A DNA stretch of 5,658 bases from an uncultured Spirochaetales bacterium (lineage in GTDB: Bacteria > Spirochaetota > Spirochaetia > Treponematales > Treponemataceae). The translations under genes were made by a program, and so were the position numbers. The stretch spans positions 1 to 5,658 of the forward strand of contig CAMGSV010000161.1 of assembly GCA_946061495.1 (NCBI GenBank). The letters are read 5' to 3'. This document shows positions 1-5,524 of the stretch, in pieces. Below the pieces are notes generated by a model. That model was given only the letters and a program-made list of their open reading frames with translations, had not been told where the DNA came from and did not search any database. The stretch's first letter is position 1; each line of letters begins with the position of its first letter.

Positions 1-35
1 TATGGCCACATCGTGGCTGATAAACTCTCTCCAAC

Positions 36-51
36 GTACAGGAAACTGTAC
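36..51 (+). other. small hairpin with GAAA tetraloop
   Basis: The arms GTACAG (36-41) and CTGTAC (46-51) are perfectly complementary and enclose GAAA, a GNRA-type tetraloop that would be stable in RNA. It lies just after a tandem TGA TAA (18-23), which may be the stop of an upstream gene whose last few codons are all that is in the window, and just before the G13 run. It could be part of the 3' UTR of that upstream transcript. With a stem of only 6 bp and no U tract of its own, it is not a terminator by itself. Its function is unknown. Confidence 0.4.
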
Positions 52-55
52 AACC

Positions 56-68
56 GGGGGGGGGGGGG
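56..68 (+). repeat. homopolymeric tract of 13 G
   Basis: Thirteen consecutive G residues lie 72 bases before the glgX start. Long G runs are prone to slipped-strand mispairing and are classical sites of length variation in bacteria. Here the run is probably outside any coding region, and twelve of its bases form one arm of the terminator-like hairpin described separately. The exact length is also the part of this window most exposed to sequencing or assembly error. Confidence 0.9.
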
Positions 69-100
69 TAACAAGATCACCCTCCTCCCCCACTTTTTTT
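57..100 (+). terminator. terminator-like hairpin made from the G tract, upstream of glgX
   Basis: G57-G68 can pair with the C-rich stretch 80-91 (CCCTCCTCCCCC), giving ten G-C and two G-U pairs. T69-A79 closes a 9-nt loop. Two bases later a run of seven T (94-100) follows. Stem plus U tract is the layout of a Rho-independent terminator reading rightwards, and it would end a transcript from upstream of the window; a tandem TGA TAA at 18-23 could be that gene's stop. It ends 4 bases before the -35 box of the glgX promoter, so it would also insulate glgX from readthrough. The almost homopolymeric stem is unusual and could pair in several registers. Confidence 0.5.
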
Positions 101-104
101 ACCC

Positions 105-133
105 TTGGCGACACCGCCTCTTTATGCTATACT
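105..133 (+). promoter_or_regulatory. glgX promoter (sigma-70/SigA type, extended -10)
   Basis: The -35 box is TTGGCG (105-110, 4/6 match to TTGACA). After a 17-bp spacer comes the -10 box TATACT (128-133, 5/6 match to TATAAT), preceded by TG at 125-126 in the extended -10 position. The usual distance from the -10 box puts the transcription start at about 139-141, on the A of the glgX ATG at 140. No Shine-Dalgarno sequence lies between this promoter and the ATG, so the promoter and the missing 5' UTR fit together as a leaderless transcript. Confidence 0.65.
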
Positions 134-139
134 TTCCCC

Positions 140-2290
140 ATGAGCCAGATTTCTGTTCTTCCCGGTAGACCACTGCCTTATGGAGCCTCGCCTGTCCGCT
201 CTGGAGTCAATTTTAGCGTCTTTTCACGGAACGCCACATCGATAACCCTCGACATATTCGAAAACGCTGACGACAGCACCCCCATTTTTTCCTACACCCT
301 GGATCCTGTCATCAACAGAACAGGTGACATCTGGCATGTCTGCCTCCACGGTGTCCAGCCCGGTGCCCTCTACCTGTATCGAGTGGACGGAGCCTTCGAC
401 CCCAAGAACGGCCATCGGTTCAACAAGAACCAGTTCCTGCTGGATCCCTACGCCAAGGCTCTGACAGACACCTCAATCTTTGCGAACCTGCCGCCCCACT
501 ACCGCACACCGGTGGACAAGCTGGACGTGGAGCTGGAAAAGCTTCGATCCGCCCGAGGCTTTCCCAAATGCGTGGTGATTGACGACAGCGCATTCGACTG
601 GCAGGGAGACCGACCCCTGAACTATGGCATGAAGGACTCCATCATCTACGAGACCCATCTGCGAGGCTTCACCGCCAGTCCCACCTCCAAGGTGCAATTT
701 CCCGGCACCTATCGGGGTATGATAGAAAAGATTCCCTACCTGAAGGAGCTGGGCATTACCAGCGTGGAGCTGCTACCCATCCAGGAATTCGACGAGTACG
801 AGAACGCTAACACCAATCCCCGCACGGGAGAGCGGCTGAAGAACCACTGGGGCTACAGCACCATCGCCTTCTTTGCCCCCAAGGTCTCCTATGCCGCCGA
901 CAGGAGTCCCGGTGCCGTAGTAAAGGAATTCAAGGAGATGGTGCGGGAATTCCACAAGGCGGGAATCGAGGTTATCCTAGACATTGTATTCAACCACACG
1001 GCGGAGGGAAACGAGCACGGTCTCACCCTGAATTTCCGTGGCTTTGACAATTCCATCTATTATATTTTGGAAGACCAGCACAAGCAGTACTACAAGAATT
1101 TCTCCGGCTGTGGCAACACCGTCAACTGCAACCATCCAGTGGTCCGCAGTCTCATCATCGACTGCCTGCGCTACTGGGTCACCGAAATGCACGTGGACGG
1201 CTTCCGCTTTGACCTGGCCTCCATCCTGGGCCGTGACAAGAACGGCAATCTCACCAACAATCCCCCGGTGCTGGAGCGGATTGCAGAGGATCCCGTCTTG
1301 CGCAACACAAAGATTATCGCCGAGGCCTGGGACGCTGGCGGAGCCTACCAGGTAGGAAGCTTCCCTGGAGGCCGCTGGGCTGAATGGAACGACCGGTTCC
1401 GTGACGACTGCCGCCGCTTCTGGCGGGGAGACGACAACATGGCCGCAGATGCCGCCACCCGCATTGGAGGAAGCGCCGACTTGTATGGCGACGACGGACG
1501 AAAGCCCTACCATTCCATCAACTTTGTTACCAGCCATGATGGCTTCACCATGAACGACCTGGTGTCCTACAACGGCAAGCACAACGAAGAAAACGGCGAG
1601 AACAACCGTGACGGCTCCGACAACAACTGCAGCTTCAACTATGGCTACGAAGGCCCCACCCAGAACAGGGCCATCGAAAAGGTCCGCAACCAGCAGATAA
1701 AGAATTTCCTCTGTAGCCTCATCTTCTCCCAGGGAACTCCCATGCTGCTGGCGGGAGATGAAATCCGCAGAAGCCAGCGAGGCAACAACAACGCCTACTG
1801 CCAAGACAACGAGCTTTCTTGGTTGGACTGGACCTGTCTGGAAATCCACAAGGAAATCCTCCTGTTTACCCAAAAGGCCCTGCAGGTCAGACGAGCCCAC
1901 CCCGTTTTCCGCCGCCTTGAATTCTTCGAGGGAAAACGCCACGGAGGCCCTGCCTCCAGCCTCCCTGATGTCAGCTGGTTCGGCCCCGACGGACGTGACC
2001 CAGACTGGGAGAAGGCGAACCACTTTCTGGCCTACCGTCTCGGCGGCGGCAAGCTGGAGACCGGTGCGGAGGAAGACGACTGGGACTTCTTCGTGATGTG
2101 CAACTCTGCCACCAACGATATCACCGTCACCCTGCCACCTCCCGCCAGAGGCAAGAAGTGGCACGGACTCATCGACACCTCCGCATCCTCCCCCGACGAC
2201 TTCATCCCGGAAGACCAACTGGAACCGCTGGAGGTGCAGAAAACCTACGTGCTGCCCGCCAGAACCACCGCCATACTGGTGGGAAAATAA
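140..2290 (+). CDS. glgX: glycogen debranching enzyme GlgX (isoamylase type, GH13)
   Basis: This is a 716-residue cytosolic glycoside hydrolase that cleaves alpha-1,6 branch points of glycogen, mainly the short stubs left by phosphorylase. An N-terminal beta-sandwich CBM48/isoamylase-N domain (about residues 8-120, beginning LPGRPLPYGAS) is followed by the GH13 barrel. All four GH13 motifs are visible: DIVFNHT (281-287), GFRFD with nucleophile D358 and R356, IIAEAWD with acid/base E395, and TSHDG with H466 and stabiliser D467. A C-terminal beta domain ends the protein. Length is normal for GlgX/TreX enzymes. ATG 140 is chosen because the family homology begins within ten residues of it. The frame stays open back to position 2, but that stretch is low-complexity and holds the promoter and G tract. 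No Shine-Dalgarno is present. glgP lies 180 bases downstream on the same strand. No signal peptide is seen. The symbol follows domain content; TreX-type naming is also possible. Confidence 0.96.
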   Translation: MSQISVLPGRPLPYGASPVRSGVNFSVFSRNATSITLDIFENADDSTPIFSYTLDPVINRTGDIWHVCLHGVQPGALYLYRVDGAFDPKNGHRFNKNQFLLDPYAKALTDTSIFANLPPHYRTPVDKLDVELEKLRSARGFPKCVVIDDSAFDWQGDRPLNYGMKDSIIYETHLRGFTASPTSKVQFPGTYRGMIEKIPYLKELGITSVELLPIQEFDEYENANTNPRTGERLKNHWGYSTIAFFAPKVSYAADRSPGAVVKEFKEMVREFHKAGIEVILDIVFNHTAEGNEHGLTLNFRGFDNSIYYILEDQHKQYYKNFSGCGNTVNCNHPVVRSLIIDCLRYWVTEMHVDGFRFDLASILGRDKNGNLTNNPPVLERIAEDPVLRNTKIIAEAWDAGGAYQVGSFPGGRWAEWNDRFRDDCRRFWRGDDNMAADAATRIGGSADLYGDDGRKPYHSINFVTSHDGFTMNDLVSYNGKHNEENGENNRDGSDNNCSFNYGYEGPTQNRAIEKVRNQQIKNFLCSLIFSQGTPMLLAGDEIRRSQRGNNNAYCQDNELSWLDWTCLEIHKEILLFTQKALQVRRAHPVFRRLEFFEGKRHGGPASSLPDVSWFGPDGRDPDWEKANHFLAYRLGGGKLETGAEEDDWDFFVMCNSATNDITVTLPPPARGKKWHGLIDTSASSPDDFIPEDQLEPLEVQKTYVLPARTTAILVGK

Positions 2291-2379
2291 GCTGCTGGGG
2301 GACGGGAGATAAAATGCAAGCCACTTTTTCCCCAAGGACTCCCTTTTCGCAGCCTCCCACGCTACTAAACCCCTTTACC

Positions 2380-2408
2380 TTGACATATTCCCCAGTTGGG
2401 ATTATCAT
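2380..2408 (+). promoter_or_regulatory. glgP promoter (near-consensus sigma-70/SigA type)
   Basis: A perfect -35 box TTGACA (2380-2385), a 17-bp spacer and the -10 box TATCAT (2403-2408, 5/6 match) lie in the glgX-glgP gap. The predicted start site is near 2415, giving a 5' UTR of about 55 bases. The spacer contains the small palindrome CCCAGTTGGG (2391-2400), which could be part of an operator, though four-base arms are weak evidence. This is the strongest promoter-like match I found between the genes and suggests glgP has its own transcription even if some messages continue from glgX. Confidence 0.7.
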
Positions 2409-2418
2409 TTTAATGCTC

Positions 2419-2445
2419 TGGGAATCACTGGAAGCAGCATTCCCA
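2419..2445 (+). other. 5' UTR hairpin upstream of glgP
   Basis: TGGGAAT (2419-2425) and ATTCCCA (2439-2445) form a perfect 7-bp stem around a 13-nt loop. It begins about 4 bases after the predicted glgP transcription start and ends 12 bases before the Shine-Dalgarno sequence. Such a 5'-end hairpin could stabilise the mRNA or act in regulation. It has no U tract, so it is not an attenuator by itself, and it matches no riboswitch class that I recognise. Confidence 0.35.
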
Positions 2446-2457
2446 CACATCATGGAC

Positions 2458-2464
2458 AGAAGGA
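2458..2464 (+). promoter_or_regulatory. Shine-Dalgarno sequence of glgP
   Basis: AGAAGGA is a good match to the 16S anti-Shine-Dalgarno complement. It leaves 3 bases to the first ATG (2468) and 6 bases to the second ATG (2471). The second spacing is much closer to the usual optimum, so this site favours 2471 as the true start. Confidence 0.75.
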
Positions 2465-2470
2465 ACGATG

Positions 2471-4915
2471 ATGACTTTCGACAAGGAACAATTCAAAGAC
2501 GCCCTTACCCGCCGACTCAAGCGACAGTACGGCAAGGACAGCACCCAGACCAGCAAGCATGACCTGTTTGACGCAGTTTCCGCCACGGCCTTGGACGTAA
2601 TCATGCCCAACTGGATGGAAACCCGACGCCAGTACACCAACAAGCCCACCCGGCAGGTGTACTACCTCTCTGCTGAATTTCTCATGGGCCGGGCATTGAG
2701 CAACAACCTCATCAACATGGGCATCAAGGATGCCGTAGCAGAGGTTCTCAAGGACCTGGACATTGACTATAACATGATAGAAGACGAGGAGCCCGACGCA
2801 GGATTGGGCAACGGTGGCCTTGGCCGCCTGGCAGCCTGCTTCCTGGACTCCCTTGCCACCCTGGACTATCCTGGCCACGGCTACGGCATCCGCTACGAGT
2901 ACGGCATGTTCGAGCAGCACATCGAAAACGGCTACCAGGTGGAGTATCCCGACTGCTGGCTTAAGTTCCGGGATCCCTGGGAAATCAAGCGCAGCGACCT
3001 TGCGGTCTCCGTCGTATTCGGCGGCCACATTTCCGTACGCCGTGACGACACCGGCCGGGAGCACTTTGCCATTGACGGTGGCGAGGTGGTGACGGCCACC
3101 CCCTTCGACATGCCCATCATCGGCTTTGACACCAAGACGGTGAATACCCTGCGCCTGTGGCAGGCCTCCTCCCCCAACGGATTCGACCTGCAGCTGTTCA
3201 ACAACATGGAGTACAGCCGGGCCGTGGAGCGGCAGACCAGCGCCGAGAACATCTCCCGTGTCCTCTATCCCAACGACTCGGGCCCCAGCGGAAAGGCATT
3301 GCGGCTGAAGCAGCAGTACTTCTTCACCTCCGCCAGCCTCCAGGACCTGGTGCGCAACTATGTGAACACCTACGGCCCCGACTTCTCCCAGTTTGCCGAC
3401 CTCCACGTCATTCAGCTGAACGACACCCATCCGGTGGTGGCCATTCCTGAGCTGATGCGCATCCTCATGGACAACCACGGCCTCAGTTGGGAGGATGCCT
3501 GGGACGTTGTCACCAAGACCTTCGCCTACACCAACCACACTATCCTGGCGGAGGCCCTGGAGAAGTGGCCCATCGACATCTTCCAAGGACTGCTCCCCCG
3601 CATCTACCAGATTGTGGAGGAAATCAACCGCCGCTTCCTCATCAGCCTGCGGGAACGATATCCCGGCGACTACGAGAAGCACGACCGCATGTCCATCATC
3701 GGACACGGCATGATTCGCATGGCATGGCTGGCCATCCACGGCTCCTTCAGCGTCAACGGTGTGGCCGCACTCCACACAGAAATCCTCAAGTCCCACGAGC
3801 TGCGGGACTGGGCCGAATTCTATCCGGAAAAATTCAACAACAAGACAAACGGCGTCACCCAGCGGCGGTGGCTGCTGAGCGCCAACCCTGCCCTGGCAAA
3901 CTTCATCACCGAGAAGATCGGCCACGGCTGGGAAAAGGACCTCTCCCAGCTGCGCAAGCTTGAGGCCTTTGCCGACGATCCCGAAGCACAGCAGAAATTC
4001 CTGGACATCAAGCGGGCCGACAAGCAGAAGCTGGCCCAGTACCTGAAGGTGACCCAGAACGAGTTCTTGGACCCTGACTCCATCTTCGACATGCAGATCA
4101 AGCGGCTCCACGAGTACAAGCGGCAGCTGCTGAACGTGCTCCACATCATGTACCTGTACAACAGAATTCTGGAGGAGCCCAACTTCAATCCACCGCCACG
4201 GACCTACATCTTTGGTGCCAAGGCGGCCTCCGGCTACCGGCGGGCAAAGACCATCATCAAGCTCATCAACACGGTGGCGGAGCGCATCAACAACGATCGC
4301 CGGGTGAAGGGCAAGCTGCGGGTGGTCTTTGTGGAGAACTATCGTGTCAGCATGGCGGAGAAGCTCTTCCCGGCCTCCGACGTTTCCGAGCAGATTTCCA
4401 CCGCAGGAAAGGAGGCCTCCGGCACCAGCAACATGAAGTTCATGCTGAACGGAGCCCTGACCCTGGGAACCATGGACGGAGCCAACATCGAGATTGTGGA
4501 GGAGGCCGGCAGGGAGAACGCATTCATCTTCGGCCTCACTTCCGACGAGATTCTCAAGATTGAGCATGAGCACAGCTACAATCCCCAGAAGTATCTGGAC
4601 CGGAACCCCCAGCTGGCAAAGGTGATGAACCAGCTCATAGACGGCACCTACGACCCCACCTGCCAGCTGTTCAAGGAAATCTACGACTCCTTGGTTTACG
4701 GTGTGGAGGGACAGCGACCCGACGTATACTATGTGCTGGCTGATTTCGACGCCTATGTGGCGGCCCAGGAGAAGGTGGCCGAAGAATACCAGGACCGCAA
4801 CAACTGGGCCCGCAAGGCCATCCTGAACATCGCCCGCTCCGGCAAGTTCAGCTCCGACCGCACCATCGAGGACTACGTGCGGGACATCTGGAAGCTGGAG
4901 AAGCTGGTGTTCTAG
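2471..4915 (+). CDS. glgP: glycogen phosphorylase GlgP (GT35, PLP-dependent)
   Basis: This 814-residue cytosolic enzyme releases glucose-1-phosphate from the non-reducing ends of alpha-1,4-glucan using phosphate. The full GT35 fold is present. YYLSAEFLMGR lies near residue 60-70, the glycine loop GLGNGGLGRLAACFLDS at about 111-127, and QLNDTHP near 315-321. The phosphate/PLP region MQIKRLHEYKRQ carries K544, R545 and K550, which correspond to rabbit muscle Lys568, Arg569 and Lys574. The motif EASGTSNMKFMLNG contains the PLP Schiff-base lysine K656. Length is typical of bacterial enzymes. The N-terminal Ser14-type phosphorylation segment of the muscle enzyme is absent, as expected. Two ATGs are adjacent (2468 and 2471), and Shine-Dalgarno spacing favours the second; the first would add one Met. 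The coding sequence contains no TTA, CTA or TCA codon, a strong bias consistent with high expression. It has its own promoter and a strong terminator. Maltodextrin phosphorylase is a possible alternative specificity. Confidence 0.97.
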   Translation: MTFDKEQFKDALTRRLKRQYGKDSTQTSKHDLFDAVSATALDVIMPNWMETRRQYTNKPTRQVYYLSAEFLMGRALSNNLINMGIKDAVAEVLKDLDIDYNMIEDEEPDAGLGNGGLGRLAACFLDSLATLDYPGHGYGIRYEYGMFEQHIENGYQVEYPDCWLKFRDPWEIKRSDLAVSVVFGGHISVRRDDTGREHFAIDGGEVVTATPFDMPIIGFDTKTVNTLRLWQASSPNGFDLQLFNNMEYSRAVERQTSAENISRVLYPNDSGPSGKALRLKQQYFFTSASLQDLVRNYVNTYGPDFSQFADLHVIQLNDTHPVVAIPELMRILMDNHGLSWEDAWDVVTKTFAYTNHTILAEALEKWPIDIFQGLLPRIYQIVEEINRRFLISLRERYPGDYEKHDRMSIIGHGMIRMAWLAIHGSFSVNGVAALHTEILKSHELRDWAEFYPEKFNNKTNGVTQRRWLLSANPALANFITEKIGHGWEKDLSQLRKLEAFADDPEAQQKFLDIKRADKQKLAQYLKVTQNEFLDPDSIFDMQIKRLHEYKRQLLNVLHIMYLYNRILEEPNFNPPPRTYIFGAKAASGYRRAKTIIKLINTVAERINNDRRVKGKLRVVFVENYRVSMAEKLFPASDVSEQISTAGKEASGTSNMKFMLNGALTLGTMDGANIEIVEEAGRENAFIFGLTSDEILKIEHEHSYNPQKYLDRNPQLAKVMNQLIDGTYDPTCQLFKEIYDSLVYGVEGQRPDVYYVLADFDAYVAAQEKVAEEYQDRNNWARKAILNIARSGKFSSDRTIEDYVRDIWKLEKLVF

Positions 4916-4938
4916 CAGCACATTTCCCCAAAACAACG

Positions 4939-4976
4939 AATCCCGGAGCCAAACAGCAGTGGTTCCGGGATTTTTT
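4939..4976 (+). terminator. Rho-independent terminator of glgP
   Basis: AATCCCGGAGCC (4939-4950) pairs with GGTTCCGGGATT (4961-4972) in a 12-bp stem with one G-U pair and a 10-nt loop. T4971-T4976 forms the U tract. It starts 23 bases after the glgP stop. On the opposite strand the stem is followed by a moderately U-rich stretch, so it might also work weakly for the convergent minus-strand reading frame that ends at 4998. Confidence 0.93.
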
Positions 4977-4997
4977 ATAAAAGATAGGTCGGTTTTG

Positions 4998-5231
4998 TCA
5001 AAATGCAGCAACCTGCAGCATTCCTCCAGTTTGAGAAAACTCAAGGATTAAATGGGCCTCGGAATAAAACACCTCTTTCAAATACCCTAATTCTTCTTCT
5101 GTATAGCCAAAGACATCTTCCCATTTCTTTTCAGACAAATAGCAGGTGGCTCTTTTGAAACACCGTTTTTCATCTGGTGTCTGGCAATCTGCGGGCTCTT
5201 CTCCTCCCCAATCAAATTCACATTTTAAGGG
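4998..5231 (-). pseudogene. C-terminal remnant of an unidentified protein, no start codon
   Basis: On the minus strand a 77-codon stretch is open from a TAG/TAA pair (5232-5237) down to TGA at 4998-5000. It reads like genuine protein: near its start FDWGGEEPADC, then YLSEKKWEDVFGY, TEEELGYLKEVFYSEAH, and the end GGMLQVAAF. Four cysteines at open-frame residues 4, 16, 24 and 30 could bind metal or form disulfides. The competing minus frames are either broken by stops or give less natural composition. No ATG or GTG and no plausible ribosome site lies in frame before this region; the first in-frame TTG is at residue 32. An ATG at 5221-5223 (minus) is out of frame and directly followed by TGA; two extra bases there (a lost TG repeat) would put it in frame. 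Either the gene was cut by the adjacent palindromic repeat or it carries a frameshift. I do not recognise the family. It converges on the glgP terminator. Confidence 0.5.
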
Positions 5232-5238
5232 CTATTAT

Positions 5239-5268
5239 GGACAAATTCGCTTACGAATGACACTGTCC
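5239..5268. repeat. nested stem-loop, outer GGACA/TGTCC
   Basis: The outer arms GGACA (5239-5243) and TGTCC (5264-5268) enclose an inner stem ATTCG/CGAAT (5245-5249 and 5254-5258) with loop CTTA. An asymmetric internal loop (1 nt against 5 nt) separates them. The structure lies right at the broken 5' end of the minus-strand remnant and may be the terminal part of the same repeat element as the palindromes at 5307-5410. A further 6-bp stem with one G-U pair (CTGGCT 5293-5298 with AGCCGG 5303-5308) lies between them. Confidence 0.4.
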
Positions 5269-5306
5269 TTGCACACACGCCGAGCGAGCGATCTGGCTCA
5301 AAAGCC

Positions 5307-5410
5307 GGAATTTCCTTACATGAAACGGGATGCATTCTAGCTAGAATGGTTGGAATTTCATTGCATGAAATTCCTCGTTTCATGCTTTGAAATTTTGAAT
5401 TTCAAAGCAT
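5307..5410. repeat. cluster of palindromic repeats (REP/MITE-like)
   Basis: Three strong inverted repeats follow one another. CATTCTAGCTAGAATG (5333-5348) is a perfect 16-bp palindrome. GGAATTTCAT and ATGAAATTCC (5352-5361 and 5365-5374) form 10-bp arms around 3 nt. ATGCTTTGAAATT and AATTTCAAAGCAT (5382-5394 and 5398-5410) form 13-bp arms around 3 nt. In addition GGAATTTCATTGCATGAAA (5352-5370) recurs with 17 of 19 identical bases at 5307-5325, 45 bases away, and CATGAAACG (5319-5327) is inverted as CGTTTCATG (5376-5384). The words GAATTTC and CATGAAA are reused throughout. No arm is followed by a T run, so these are not ordinary terminators. A dispersed extragenic palindrome or a non-autonomous mobile element is the best inference; copy number elsewhere cannot be seen here. 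Confidence 0.7.
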
Positions 5411-5524
5411 CTTGTATTCCCATTTGTTTTTGATTTTGCAGGTTACGATGAACTGCGTGTGGGGTCTTCTGCACTTAGCGGACAGGAACGAGGGTGTGGA
5501 GCTAAATAGGAGTGGCTTTTTTCA
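5411..5524. other. unassigned intergenic stretch
   Basis: I find no credible gene or promoter here. The segment is T-rich on its left (5411-5440) and G-rich from 5458 to 5515, ending in T6 (5517-5522). No stem of useful length precedes that T run on the plus strand. A weak 5-bp stem (TCTGC/GCGGA with one G-U pair, about 5468-5482) is the only local structure noticed. It separates the minus-strand gene ending at 5525 from the palindromic cluster. Confidence 0.4.

Noticed and set aside
2..139. In-frame N-terminal extension of GlgX of 46 codons
   Set aside because: The stretch is low-complexity, crosses the G tract, terminator-like hairpin and promoter, and does not resemble a GlgX N-terminus; the family homology starts right after ATG 140.
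977..2335. 452-codon minus-strand ORF opposite glgX
   Set aside because: Same explanation: it lies in the codon-aligned antisense register of an unambiguous GH13 gene.
2291..2350. Possible terminator after glgX (GGGGA/TCCCC or GGGAG/CTCCC with T4)
   Set aside because: The stems are only 5 bp with loops of 26-30 nt and weak T runs; this is not convincing as a Rho-independent terminator.
2098..2562. Plus-strand ORF bridging the glgX end and glgP start
   Set aside because: It overlaps both real genes out of frame and runs through the promoter; its sequence is not protein-like.
2450..5044. 864-codon minus-strand ORF opposite glgP
   Set aside because: It is the antisense shadow of glgP, open only because glgP avoids TTA, CTA and TCA codons. 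Its valine-, leucine- and glycine-rich composition is typical of such shadows.
5031..5044. TTGAG-AAAA-CTCAA inverted repeat
   Set aside because: The 5-bp arms lie inside the minus-strand reading frame; such short repeats are expected by chance.
5146..5340. 64-codon plus-strand ORF starting at GTG
   Set aside because: It has no Shine-Dalgarno, overlaps the more protein-like minus frame and the palindromic repeats, and looks like a by-product of the repeat.
5225..5383. 52-codon minus-strand ORF across the palindromes
   Set aside because: It consists largely of repeat sequence, including the 45-bp internal repeat, and lacks a clear ribosome site. It could be expressed but cannot be supported as a gene from sequence alone.
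5500..5522. T6 run as a plus-strand terminator
   Set aside because: Only a 3-bp stem can form before the T run.
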